A stretch of 64,000 nt of DNA from Mermis nigrescens (Eukaryota > Nematoda > Enoplea > Mermithida > Mermithidae). The notes beneath the pieces are model-generated. The model was given only the letters and a program-made list of their open reading frames with translations. It made no database searches and was not told the origin of the DNA. Both the position numbers and the translations under genes were made by a program. This document shows positions 23,084-34,359 of this stretch, in pieces. The stretch lies in the NCBI GenBank assembly GCA_036768485.1, contig JAVLUZ010000141.1, positions 4,911,349 through 4,975,348 on the forward strand. Reading direction: 5' to 3'. Position 1 is the first letter of the stretch, and each line of letters starts with the position of its first letter.

Positions 23084-23183
23084 NNNNNNNNNNNNNNNNN
23101 NNNNNNNNNNNNNNNNNNNNNNNNNNNNNNNNNNNNNNNNNNNNNNNNNNNNNNNNNNNNNNNNNNNNNNNNNNNNNNNNNNN
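23084..23183. other. Assembly gap (100 N)
   Basis: A run of exactly 100 N, the usual placeholder for a gap of unknown size. It cuts off the 5' part of the Penelope-like element that follows. Confidence 0.99.
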
Positions 23184-24289
23184 AGTTAAAGAATGTTACT
23201 TTACGTGTAATGGTAAAATCTATCAACAAATAGATGGTGTTGCTATGGGTAATCCGCTTGGCCCAGTTCTTGCCAACATTTTCTTGAGCTATCATGAAAC
23301 AATGTGGCTCAGAGACTGAAATATAAAGATCAGACCCAAGTTTTATGTACGTTATGTTGATGACACATTTGTAGTGTTTTCTGACAGAAATCAGCCTACT
23401 AAGTTCTGTGATTACATGAATCAGCAACATCCTAATATGAAGTTCACATTTGAAACTGAATGTGACAAGAAATTAAATTTCCTTGATGTTCTTGTTGAAA
23501 GGAAGTCCGATGATATTGTGACATCATCATATCAGAAACCTACATTTTCTGGCCTTTATGCCAAATTGTCTAGCTTCATTCCTTTTGCCTATAAAGTTGG
23601 TTTAATAAGGACACTTGTGAGTCGCATTTACATGATTTGTAACTCATATCAGACTTTTGTCTCTGATATTGACAAGCTGAAGCAGACTCTACTGCAAAAT
23701 GAGTATCCCCTTGGCTTGATTGATAAGGTCATATCAGACTTTATGACAAAGGTGTATAATAAGAGTGATGAAATAAAAGCCGGTTGTGATAAATTATGCT
23801 ATTTCTCTTGTTTTGCCTTACACTGGTGTGCATGGCTACAATGTACGCAGCAGAATTCTAAAGCTTATATCTGCATTTTACCCTCAGATTAGAGTAAGGT
23901 TTGTTTACAAACCTGTAATGTGTATAAGCCGGTTTTTCAAGAACAAGGATGCTGTACCTGCTAAGCTACTCTCAAATTTAGTATATAAGTATACGTGTTC
24001 TAGCTGTATGGCTAGTTACATTGGCGAAACTCGCCGACATTTTGGGAGTAGAATTGCAGAGCATACTGGCATCTCATTTGCTACAGGAAAGCCAATTCAG
24101 GGTGATAGCTTATCTGCTATTCACAAACATGTCTCAAATAGCAATCATTCAATTACATCAGATTGCTTCAAGGTTATTAGTCGAGCATCCAACTCTTTTG
24201 ATCTTTTAATCAAGGAGTCGTTATACATAGCACGTGATCGTCCTATTCTCAACAATAATGTTTCATCATATCCTCTAAATTTGTTTTAA
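23184..24289 (+). pseudogene. Penelope-like retroelement, RT plus GIY-YIG endonuclease (broken)
   Basis: Right after the gap the frame reads the RT palm: DGVAMGNPLGPVLANIFL, then YVRYVDDTFVVF (catalytic YVDD at 23353-23364), then KLNFLDVLVERK and SSYQKPTFSG, a series typical of Penelope-like elements. An in-frame TGA (23317-23319) interrupts the palm, and a +1 shift near 23780-23800 separates RT from the C-terminal part. The second frame (to 24289) carries a GIY-YIG-type nuclease: LVYKYTCSSC, ASYIGETRRHFGSRIAEH, then a conserved KESLYIARDRPILNN end. Penelope-like elements join these two domains in one protein and integrate by target-primed reverse transcription (family knowledge). The 5' end is lost in the gap. 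Confidence 0.9.
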
Positions 24290-25880
24290 TTTACTGAAAT
24301 CCCACCTTTTTCATTTTCTTCTAGTTTAAAATCTTTTATAATACTCTTCATAATTTAATAGAATGTTTAAACTTTAAGTTTTTTTCTCTTGGTTTACAAC
24401 TCTCGCTTAACAAGCTCATTTTTCAAAACTATCACCTAGTGCACAGTCGCTTCAACAGGAATTGAAACCGTGTTGCTTCGACGACAATGGCATTCTACTA
24501 CTACGCTAAGCGAAAAGTTTTTGGCGATGTTCGAAATACTATAGTCTGTTTCATTTCAAATGACCTTTTCCGTGCCAGAAAATGGCAGATCGACTAATAG
24601 CGATTATTACTGTAGCCGACTCGTTTTCCATTGGGTTCCCTGTTCGCGCCGCCACAGTCGCCTTTGTTGTTTCTTCCGCTCTCAACACCACCATGCCAGT
24701 TGATGTAGCTCGATTAGGCTCCGTGAAAATTAAATTTAAATGGAAGCGCTCAGCATGACAATGAACCGGAGCTCGGACGATGAAAAAGGATGAAATTTTG
24801 CTGAAAAAATATGGACTTATTGCTATCTATCTACCGCGACTCCCGTTTACTGCAGCCTACCTAGTGCTCCTGGATGATATGACGGATAAAGGGAAAGTAA
24901 GGAAAAAGATAATTTTTGATAATCGAAGTAGGTATATAGCTAGCAAAAGCAAGAACAATGTGATTAGGTAGGACGTAGGCAGAGCTGGAGAGGGCGGGCT
25001 TGGCCTAAAAAATTTTTTGAAGGATAGGAGAACGTAAAGAAAGATGGAAAAATTGCACGCCCTTGTCTCAAAATCTTCAAATTTTTGGCGCTCCTCGCCG
25101 GATGTGAAGTCCTTTCCGTATTTTGACTCAAACGCTACCAAAAAATGACAGGTTAATAGCTTTTCGAGTTGGGAAATTTTTTTTCAAAAGCACGTACGAC
25201 CGCCCCTCTTGGCCGGATTTTGGATACGGGCCTATGCCTATCTGTTAGAAGCAAGGCCATATTTAAGGGGCACGGCCGCCCCTTCACCCTTGTTCAAAAA
25301 AATTTTGTAAGGCAAGGTAATGCACGGAAAGACGAAAAGTTAGATGCATCTATTTGTCATGAAATCTTCAAACATTTTGACATTCCAAGTCGTATAGGTA
25401 TGTATGTATATGAAATATTCTCAAAGCCTTAGCCTTGAAATATGTAATAACCTAGGTACGAGTATCATTATATCGCGTGCCCCATGTATTTTTTTAATCA
25501 AGTCAATTGGCTTATTTTTCATCTATGAAATATTCAATCCTATTCTAATTTTATGTACTGCCTTACCTTTTATATTTTGTACAAACCACTTTTTTACGCT
25601 TAGTCTTTATACGAATGCCATCCGCTTGCCCCAAATAGGTTGCTGGAGTGTTTGTACCTTTTGGCTGTAATGACTATGCATATACATTTAGCAATTCTTG
25701 TGATATTTATTTGTAACGCTATTTTAAGGCTTAGGTGAAGCAAAATACAGAAATTGCCTTCTAAATAGTGTATAAAGGTTAAAATACTCGTAATTAATGA
25801 AATGACATAGACATTAGTGAATAAATAAACAAAGTAATGCATGATCATTCAATGTATAGCTTTATCATTTATGAGTTTTC
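24290..25880. other. Intergenic stretch with repeat debris
   Basis: Holds a lone TATAGTCTGTTTC MITE end near 24543 and a hairpin-bearing repeat piece near 25090. No recognised gene. Confidence 0.5.
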
Positions 25881-25888
25881 TCTTCAGC

Positions 25889-25979
25889 CGCTCTTTGGAT
25901 GTGATTTTAGTGGCAATGGAGATGTTCGAGAAGCTACTGCGCCGAAAAATTGGTCGATAGCAGCGATTTGCCCGTCAAG
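25889..25979 (+). other. Possible orphan exon
   Basis: A 91-bp stretch bounded by a good acceptor (TTTTCTCTTCAG|) and a strong donor (TCAA|GTGAGT), open in one frame (PLFGCDFSGNGDVREA...). No domain recognised and no partner exon found, so this may be chance. Confidence 0.2.
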
Positions 25980-26098
25980 TGAGTCTAATTTTTTGTATGT
26001 CTTATTGAGAGTAAAATCAAAATCTGAGTTTGTACATACATGTATATCAAGTCGATTTTTTCGTAAAAAGTGTAAGAAGTATTCCTTTCAAGAGTTTT

Positions 26099-26266
26099 TA
26101 TAGTCTGTTTCATATAAGTTTGGGCATAAATTTTAAGGATTTTTGTCGAAAGTAAGCCGAGGTTACGATAATTATAAATCAGATCAATGCTGTAATCACA
26201 ATCTGTCGGCTTATTATCGGACATAGTTTAAAAATTTGTGCCCTAACTTGTATGAAGCAGACTATA
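26099..26266. mobile_element. TATAGTCTGTTTC MITE, copy 2
   Basis: 168 bp with inverted ends TATAGTCTGTTTCATATAAG and its counterpart TTGTATGAAGCAGACTATA. The similarity runs inward for over 30 bp on both sides. Confidence 0.8.
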
Positions 26267-26269
26267 ACT

Positions 26270-26655
26270 ATTTTTTTGGCTTAAAAGTCACAATTTCGGC
26301 TGCTGTACAACATGTACAGATTTTCGAGTACTTAGTTAAAATTTCAAATATTCTCAAATTTTGTTTGCGTTTTTATGTTATAGAATGAACCAAATTTTCT
26401 GAAACGTCGAAAAACAGTGTTTTTCGCGTGTAGCCATACTTTTTTAGCCGAAAAAAGGCACTTCTGAAATGTTTTTTGGGCTTAACCTTCCTCTAGCGTA
26501 CCCAATGCTATACATGTATGCTACTAACCCTAGCAAAATAGCTGCTATACTCAGAAATGTAGATTTTTTATTTAAAAAAATTGAAAAATGTGTGCTTCTT
26601 CCTTAACCGTTATCAGTCTATTTCTGGCTCAACAGTTTCAAATTTTCGGCGCTTA
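26270..26655 (+). repeat. Dispersed repeat R4, copy 2 (LINE target)
   Basis: Related to 21722-22085. Its last bases are CAAATTTTCGGCGCTTAT, where the hairpin motif is cut by the LINE tail. Confidence 0.5.
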
Positions 26656-26875
26656 TAATACAAATACAAATATTTTATTTTCGTCGCACAAAAAAAGAAC
26701 ACATTAAGAAAAGAAACATTAATATACAATGAAATACAATTATAAATAAACATTCGACATGAATCATCATACAAAATCACATATTCTAAAAGCAAGAAAT
26801 TATTAATTAAAGTACATTTATACGAGATTAGTGCAAAAGACGAAGGTAGGCGCGCAGGCTAAATAAATTATGCAC

Positions 26876-28988
26876 TTAGAACACGCCCCCTAGCAAATAC
26901 CCCGTTAGATCAACTTTTTTCAACTTTTCACGGAGGGAAGCAACACTAGGAGATCTTACAACAGCTTCAGGAGAGAATTCCATACTTGAATCCACCTATT
27001 GGATAAATCATACCCACGAACATCAAGCCGAAAAGGAGTGCATTCACATTTCATTGAATTTTGAGCACGCGTGTTGTTTTCACAAAAGTAAAAAAGTCGG
27101 CTTGCTGCAAAACGCATCTACCACTCAATATCTGATACATCATACACAGATCACTACGCAATCTGCGAATCTCCAGGCTATCCAATTCTAAGGAACTGAG
27201 TCTTTCAGCATAAGAAAGTCCCCGAAATCCAATAATTTTACGTGTAAATTTCCTTTGAACATTTTCGATCATTGAAACATGGGTCTTACGGTATGGATTC
27301 CAAACAGTGCTACAATACTCAAGAAGCGGTCTGACGTAAACAGTAAAAGCCCTAGACATATTTAGTTTATTTTTAGAAGCAAATGATTTCGATATTAGCA
27401 TAGCCCTAGCATAAGCTCTACGCGTTATATCATTATAGTGGAAATTAAAATCAAGTTTACTTGATACGTAAACACCCAAATCCTTTACAGAATTTACACT
27501 CTGTTCTACAGTCAGGTCAGAAATTCTATAAGAATGCTTGGGATTTCCAAAACCTAGATATAACGCGTAGCATTTTTCAGTAGCAATTTTTAACTGCCAA
27601 TCCTTGGACCAGACTACGAGTTTAGCGATATCATCTTGAAGTTGGGTGTGATTGCTAGATAAATTATAAAGCTTGACGTCATCGGCAAAAAGGCAAACTT
27701 TGCTATTTAAGCGGTCGCTAATGTCATTTATGAATAAAACAAAAAGAATCGGGCCAAGTATACTGCCCTGAGGAACACCGCTAGTGACAGATTTTTCGCT
27801 CGAAAACTGACCGTTAATAACAACCCTTTGAGTCCTATCGCTCAAAAAACAAGTTAACCAACTCAATAAATCTCCAGAAAATCCAAAAGTTTCCAGTTTA
27901 TAAATTAATTTACGGTGAACTACAGTGTCGAAAGCTTTAGAAAAATCAATGTAGATAACATCAACAGTGTTTTTTTCATCAATTAATTTAGTCCATTCAT
28001 TTTTGCACTTTAGTAATTGCAATTCACACGATTTACCCTTTTGGAAACCAAACTGACCGGAGGAGATCAAATTATTCTCACGTAAATGTGCTTGCATCGT
28101 ACTGTTAATTATAGATTCCATGATCTTACACGTAATACAACATAACGATATCGGCCTGTAATTTTTAGCATCACTCCGGTCGCCCTTTTTATACACAGGA
28201 ACAACATTAGCGGTGCGCCACAGTGCAGGAATACAATGGGTTTTGAAAGATATTTCAAAAATAGTGGTTAAGGGCTGGGTAAGTACAAAAGCAAGTTTTT
28301 TCACAAAAAATGCGCAAAGTCCGTCAGGGCCAATCGATAATGATGGTTTAATTTTCCGTATAGCAGAAAAAACGACATCATCAGAAAAACGAATGTTTGA
28401 TAACTTTGGCTGTGCACAAGCATTAATAAGACCAAAATTCGTTTGCGTAGGAACACTAAAGACTGAAGCAAAAAGTGTGCTAAAAACGTTTGCCTTATCT
28501 TTGTCAGTAGAAGCAATCACACGATCGCCATCAGTTAAAATTGGAATAGTTCTTTCACCACTAATACGAGAATTAACAAAATTATAAAAAGAATTCAAAT
28601 TTCCAGATTTAATAAGTTTATCCTCTTTGGAAGAGTGAAATTTATAGATTTCGGCCTTTAATAACTTTGCACAGTTATTATAAACAGCTTTAGATTCAGG
28701 CGTTTTTCTCTGTTTATAAACATGCCACAGCCTCAGTTTTTTAGCAACCAGCTTTCTTATGTTCATTGGGTATCTTTTCACAGTTGCAGGTTTAGCTTCA
28801 ATTTTTGGAACATGCTGGGAAATTAAAGGATTTATAACAGACAAAAATTTGTTGTAGAAATCATCACAAGTAACGCAATCCGAAAAAATGTCAGGCCACG
28901 AAATTGCGGACAAAAATAATTCAATCTGATCATAATTTGCTCTGCGAAAATTAAGTTTAGCTGAACTTTTTCTTCCAAGATAGAACAT
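26876..28988 (-). pseudogene. LINE ORF2, reverse transcriptase part
   Basis: The open frame 28988-27051 contains NYRPISLCCITCKIMESI, GFQKGKSCELQLL, VIYIDFSKAFDTV, GVPQGSILGPILFVLF and LFADDVKLY (FADD at 27689-27678). The open frame stops early at 27051. Reading on with two single-base shifts (near 27060 and 26965) restores a typical C-terminus (VRGYDLSNRW, then PEAVVRSPSVASLREKL) ending at TAA 26878-26876. Confidence 0.92.
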
Positions 28989-29671
28989 TTAAGAGAAAAA
29001 GTAACAACCGAGTGATCACTAGTAGAAAAAGGTGGGTTGACTTCAACGTTTTCGATAGAATGGGCATCAAAAATAACATCTAAAATATGCATACCGTGTG
29101 TTGGTTCAGAAACTTTTTGACTAAAAGATAGAGAAAGCATACACTCGCAAAAAGATCGGTTAATAGGACTCGAAGGTAGAATAAAACTAGACCAGTCTAC
29201 ATTAGGAAAATTTAAATCACCTAATATGACAAAAGGATACTGTATCTGAGAGGCCCATTCTATAACACGGCAAAGCATTCTCATGTGGGAGAAATCATAA
29301 TCCGGCGCCCTGTAAAAAAGTAGCACACGAATCTTGGAGCTTACGCCAATGAAATCAACAATAACTATTTCTTCACTGAAAAGATTTTCCGGTACTTTCG
29401 GCAAGTAGGATTTTAAAGTACTTTTTGAAAGAATAAAAACACCTCCACCTTTTCGATTGATCCTATCGGAACGATACACATTAAAACGGTTTAAATTGCA
29501 AAGTAAGCCATTAGATACACTAGGAGTTAACCAGGATTCACACACACACACGATATCGAAATCATTTGCTGTTAAAAATGCATCAAACTCATTTAGTTTA
29601 TTTAGTATACTACGTGCATTAAATAAACAACAACGCAAAACTGACTGCCGTCCGCCAGGGGGCCCGCATCC
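28832..29671 (-). pseudogene. LINE ORF2, AP-type endonuclease part
   Basis: Shows the APE endonuclease series CLFNARSILNKL, VCVCESWLTP, GGGVFIL, PFVILGDLNFPNVDW, THGMHILDVIFD and FSTSDHSVVTF. It lies in the same frame as ORF1, directly behind the ORF1 stop (TGA 29674-29672), with no ATG ahead of the domain. Near 28975 an A-run (GAAGAAAAAG) marks a one-base shift into the RT frame. Confidence 0.88.
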
Positions 29672-30682
29672 TCAAATTATGCGCGAATTATTCCTCCACG
29701 ACGATCGACGCTCGTTAGCATCAGCGCCGGACGTTCGACGCAACTGACGCTCCTCGTAAGCGTCCTGACGCTCCTGATCGGACAAATCGCGTCGAAACCA
29801 GATTCGCGTAGGATCCCGTCTGTCGCCCGCCGCAGGTTTAGGCGACTGGAAAGCTCGCAACCACAAGTTGCGGGCGTGTGCTGAGGAAAATTGTATTTTG
29901 AGCAAGCGTTCGTATTTTCGATTAGGTATATCGCCCCGTCCCAAACGATAGCAATCGGTAATGTCGTCGGGATCAAAATCATGGTCATCCGCCAAGCGAC
30001 GAACTTCGGCTAGATCAAACTTTTTTTGATCAGAAGCGGTGCCGGTTTTTAGTTCATTGATGTTAAAACCAACAGCCCTGGTAGAACGTTCTTGAAGGTC
30101 AACGGCTATACGAACCGAGTCCAACACCGATGGGCCACAAACAGGCCCGCCGCGAAAAGGAGGTCCACCTGCGAACGTAGGGCGATGAGGGGCGGCTGCA
30201 GAAATGTTTGATGATTGAGCAAAATCCACAGGCTCAGCGGGCAAAGGGGCAAAGTTCGGCTTCTGCAGCAATCGATAGGAGTTTAAAGCGAGTGTAGGAA
30301 CGCTGCGAACGTAGCATTGCGTGCAAGAATAAATGAATAGTTTAGAGGCATCAGACGACAAGGCGGCGAATTTGTTATGAAAGTTGTCCGAGATGGAAGC
30401 ACACGCGGCGTGCTCCCACGAACCACAATAACCGCACTGAAAAGCCAAGTCGCCGTCGCCGACATTCGAACGACAACAAACGCAGGGTGCCGTAATGAGT
30501 TGACTCTTGTCAATGTCTTTCGACTGCGAACTAGTCGAATCTTTTGTCTGACGTTTAGGACCAGGGTTCGTTTCGACGTCGCCACTTAGCAATAATAAAC
30601 GAAAGTTCAAAAAGACCATAATTTTCGCAACCATACGCGAAAAAAATTCGTTGAGGGCTAAAAGCTGCGAACTCGCCCTCAT
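29672..30682 (-). CDS. LINE ORF1 protein with N-terminal 2A peptide and PHD finger (336 aa)
   Basis: Intact frame from ATG. Residues 1-32 are hydrophobic towards the end (IMVFLNFRLLLLSG), followed by GDVETNPGP at 34-42, the exact D-V-E-x-N-P-G-P signature of 2A ribosome-skipping peptides. Skipping would separate residues 1-41 from the rest. Residues 67-123 make a PHD-type finger (C67/C70, C83/C86, H91/C94, C120/C123). The C-terminal part (DCYRLGR..., RLLKIQFSSAHARNLWLRA, IWFRRDLSDQERQDAYEER) is typical of CR1/L2 ORF1 proteins that bind element RNA. It ends in TGA, after which the endonuclease continues in the same frame. N-terminal 2A peptides are described for several animal LINE clades (established knowledge); activity here is inferred. 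Confidence 0.9.
   Translation of the reverse strand: MRASSQLLALNEFFSRMVAKIMVFLNFRLLLLSGDVETNPGPKRQTKDSTSSQSKDIDKSQLITAPCVCCRSNVGDGDLAFQCGYCGSWEHAACASISDNFHNKFAALSSDASKLFIYSCTQCYVRSVPTLALNSYRLLQKPNFAPLPAEPVDFAQSSNISAAAPHRPTFAGGPPFRGGPVCGPSVLDSVRIAVDLQERSTRAVGFNINELKTGTASDQKKFDLAEVRRLADDHDFDPDDITDCYRLGRGDIPNRKYERLLKIQFSSAHARNLWLRAFQSPKPAAGDRRDPTRIWFRRDLSDQERQDAYEERQLRRTSGADANERRSSWRNNSRII
30557..30583 (-). promoter_or_regulatory. 2A-type ribosome-skipping sequence (GDVETNPGP)
   Basis: Codons 34-42 of LINE ORF1. The final Gly-Pro bond is the expected skipping point. The upstream leucine run resembles a signal peptide, as in 2A-bearing sea-urchin proteins. Confidence 0.85.
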
Positions 30683-30686
30683 TGAT

Positions 30687-30859
30687 TATAGTCGGTTTCA
30701 CACAAGTTTGGACATAAATTTTTAAAATTGTTCCCGACAATAAGCTGACAGATTGCTATTAGCATTAATCTGATATATAATTATCGTAATCTGTCGGCAA
30801 CTGTCGATAAAAATTCTTAAAATTAATGCCAAAATTTATGTGAAACAAAACAGATTATA
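30687..30859. mobile_element. TATAGTCTGTTTC MITE, copy 3
   Basis: Begins TATAGTCGGTTTCACACAAG and ends ATTTATGTGAAACAAAACAG plus ATTATA. The interior contains GATATATAATTATCGTAATC. It sits four bases upstream of the LINE start codon. Confidence 0.75.
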
Positions 30860-31787
30860 TTCACGTTTTTAGAACCAACCTAAATTTTTTCTTTACCCCT
30901 TTTTAAGCCGCTTTAAGTAACAGTTCAGTGATTTTGCGGGGTAGTCAATTCGGAATTAGGGGTCTAATGAAGCTCAGGGACCGAATTAGGAGAAAAACAC
31001 CTAAGCCGTGCTCCTGCAAAGCGGTGAAGTCAAAATTTAAAGTTATTGTCAGGATATGTACATATCTTGAGCTGCTGTATTTCGAAAATCGATTCGTGAG
31101 CTTTCTTCAAATTCTACACTATGGTCCGCTGGGTATTACTTGGATACAGTTGAAATTCGAAATTCATTTACTTTGATTTGAGATATTAAGTAAAATACAA
31201 CGTAAAAAGCGTTTTTTGTTTTTTCGTCAGTTGATATGCGGCGTAAAGTGGTTTACACCAGTCGGTAGCGCATTAAAAGTTGGTATAGGGTGACATGAAT
31301 GATTTGCCTCGCAGCTACTTTATCAGTCGTTCAACCCACCAAAACTATAATAATTCGTAGTTTTCGGAGTTCAGAAAGCCCGATCGAGCTTATTTGATCG
31401 AAAATTGGGAATCAGGAGCCTGGAATACCGATTCAGTTGAAATAATAAGATCACTCTATCATTTGCCATTTATCACTCTTTTACTGTCCTTCTTAATAAG
31501 GCATGTATTAACTCAGTCATTGTTTGTTGTACATAGAAGTTATCATATTTTCCTGTTTAAAAGAAACAATCTTTCGCATATATTAATATTCGTACTGCAT
31601 CCTTTTGTACACCATATCTCTGCATATCTACCATTTTTGACAAAAAGCAGCAGTAGAACATGAATATTCGTTTGATCAGAACAAGTGCGACCGAATTAAT
31701 GCATAAAAATATTCACTATCGCAGTCTTTACATAAGTAATTCCTGCTAGGTAAATATAAGTTATTTACTTGTTACTATAGAAGAATT
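30860..31787. other. Intergenic stretch
   Basis: No gene or repeat recognised. Confidence 0.5.
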
Positions 31788-32246
31788 TCTATAAGCAGGG
31801 TTGCCAGGTGCAGGAGAATTCTCCTGAATTCAGGAGAATCTAAAATTTTCAGGAGCAGGAGCAGGAGAATGGGCTTTTCAGGAGAAATTTCAGAAGAAGT
31901 TGTAAACATGCAGGAGAATGCAGGAGAATTTTAAAATGTCAGGAGAATTCAGGAGAATCCTGAAAATCTAGGAGAATTCAGGCAGAATTTTCAAAACTTA
32001 AGCAGCAAGTTATAATGATTATCATACATTAACCTCCTTACTGTACTTACTGTAGTTAGTTAGTTGTTTCACATTAAGACTTTATTTCGTTCGTAGTTAA
32101 GACCTAAGTGTTAAGTTATAACTATATCCAAATGAGTTTCGTGCTTCCGTAGTAAATCATTCATTCATTCATTTATTTATTCACTTAATATCACGAAATG
32201 CAGAAATACATAGCTTTACACACCGTCTAATTGTTTTTATCAGTTT

Positions 32247-33465
32247 CATAGACGTTTGCAAACACCGTTTTTTTCCACTTTTTGGTCTATTTGTCAACCA
32301 AAATTTTGGCAAATCCCTCTTGTGTTTTGGAAAAATTTTTGGGCTTGGTTGGCATTTGTGAAAACTTTTTGTAATGTTAAAAATGCGTTTTAGAGTTAAA
32401 ACTTCAAAAATTTTTCGGTGCCAATTGCAGCATTTTTATCGACAATCTGGTCTAGAACTTCACTACGATTGAAAATCATTATCTTCTGCACAGATTCGGT
32501 TAGTTTTTGTAATGCAAAAATGCGTTTTAGAGAAGTAAAACTACAAAAATTTTCGGCGCTTCGCGCCGAATTGATTTAATTCTTTTTTGTTTTTAATATT
32601 TGAGCCGCGCCGCGTCAACTGCAGCATTTTTATCGACAATTTGATCTAGAACTTTACTACGATTGAAAATCCTTATTTTCTGCACGGATTCAGTTAATTT
32701 TTTAATGCAAAAATGCGTTTTAGAGAAGTGAAACTACAAAAATTTTTCGGCGCTTCGCGCCGAATTGATTTATTTTTTTTGTTATTAATATTTGAGCCGC
32801 GCCGCGTCAACTGCAGCATTTTTATCGGAAATTTGATCTAGAACTTTACTACGATTGAAAATCCTTATCTTCTGCACGGATTCGGTTAGTTTTTGTAATG
32901 CAAAAATGCGTTTCAGAGAGGTGAAACTACAAAAAATTTTCGGCGCTACGCGCCGAATTGATTTAATTCTTACTTGTTATTGATGTTTGAGCCGCGCGGC
33001 GTCAATTGCAGCATTTTTATCGATAATCTGGTCCTAGAACTCCACTACGATTGAAAATCCTTACCTTCTGCACAGTTTTTGAGCTAAAATTTCAAAATTT
33101 TCTAGCGCTTCGCTCCATTTGATAAATTATAATTTTAATTGTCAAAAACGACTTAAGAATTGGCTAAAATGCTTTACTGAAGGAAGGAAATTAAGTTTCA
33201 ACATAAATAACGTTACTGATCGTGATATTCTTGTAGAGCGCGAAATTTTTATACAAAAAGTGCATCAAACACCGCTATTGCATGTGTACATAAAATTTTC
33301 CACGTAAAAACACTGATTTTTCAACACAGGCGCTCTATTTTGAACGTTTTTAGACCTCCCAAAAAATGTGGAAAAAAGTCGGAAAAAGTGGAAAAAAATT
33401 TTGGGTTCGGTCTATAATGTCAACCTAATCGCTGGGGAAAAAACGGTGTTTGCAAAGCGCCTATA
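32247..33465. mobile_element. Nested element with GTTTGCAAACACCG ends
   Basis: Left end CATAGACGTTTGCAAACACC and right end GGTGTTTGCAAAGCGCCTATA form inverted repeats. It contains three to four 200-bp tandem units. Pieces of a second copy lie at 36730-37180, 37960-38064 and 38295-38370, split by later insertions. Confidence 0.7.
32480..33065 (+). repeat. ~205-bp tandem repeat with GC hairpin, 3 units
   Basis: Units near 32500, 32700 and 32895 each carry AATGCAAAAATGCGTTT, the hairpin TTCGGCGCTTCGCGCCGAA (or variant), GAGCCGCGCCGCGTCAA, CAGCATTTTTATCG and ACTACGATTGAAAATCC. Confidence 0.88.
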
Positions 33466-34359
33466 AACATTTTTTTGATATATTTCAAAACGTAAGGATT
33501 TGCTTGCTACTGAAGTACATACAATTAGTAATAAAGTATTATTTATTTTTTCAAAAGACATTGCAAACAGGGCTCTTTCCAGAAATTTTTGATGATGTAA
33601 GTGCAACTGAAAATTGGCGGTCACTGTTTTAAGCACAGAAACTGTTTTTTTCGAATAATGTGTATTGTAAACAATGCGACCTCTTTAGCTTAGGCCCTTG
33701 AGCAGTATATCCTGATGAAGATCAGGAATCTGTTATTGAATGTTTGTCAGCTGTTGATGTTGAATAAAATGTTATACTTTGTGGTGCAGCATTAGTCTTC
33801 CATTATTTTTGCATCTGCCTGTATAATGCAGATATGCTCCATGAGCTTTTTGTGAGAGAATTAATGTTCATTATTTAGCCTTGAGTGTCCTTAGGATTAA
33901 CAGGCAAGAGATCAGAATAAAATAGTTGGGTGAACCAAGGTAAATTGGCCTGAGCATGCTTGATATGCATGTGTACATACAATTGTAGATCTGCTGTACA
34001 ACCTTTCCTGCAAAATATGAGCCAGGAGAATTTTCAGGAGAATCAAAATATTTTCAGGAGAATTGCAGGAGAATTTTTCCCCAATTTTACCTCTGTGCAG
34101 GAGATTCTGAATTTTGGGACCTGGCAACACTGTCTATAAGCTCGTCTTTCTCGATGAATGATTTCGGGGGGGGGGTTGCCAATCACTGATTTTCCCTTTT
34201 TGATCTATTTGTCAAGCATGTCCCATTACTAATTCGTAATTGCATGTATTATGTATCTTATCATATTGTATTTTATCAGTTTGGTTTATAAGTAATAAAG
34301 TTTCTTTCTTCTTCAAAATTTTCCAGCGCTTCAGCGGAGGATTGATTTAATCTGGCATT

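Larger units (their letters stand above)
26656..30682 (-). mobile_element. CR1-group non-LTR retrotransposon (LINE), near full length
   Basis: About 4 kb on the minus strand: ORF1 (30682-29672), endonuclease (29671-28832), reverse transcriptase (28988 to about 26876), short 3' UTR and a tail of TTTGTA units (26656-26675), typical of CR1/L2-type elements. The 5' end abuts a MITE at 30687. RT coding is interrupted by frameshifts, so this copy is probably inactive or carries single-base assembly errors. Confidence 0.92.
31796..34132. mobile_element. hAT-type element with CAGGGTTGCCAGGT ends
   Basis: 2337 bp bounded by CAGGGTTGCCAGGT and the complement of CAGTGTTGCCAGGT, flanked on both sides by TCTATAAG (31788-31795 and 34133-34140), a perfect 8-bp target duplication. 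Both ends carry CAGGAGAAT clusters in the same orientation. I see no transposase, and a nested element occupies the middle, so it is non-autonomous. Confidence 0.9.
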
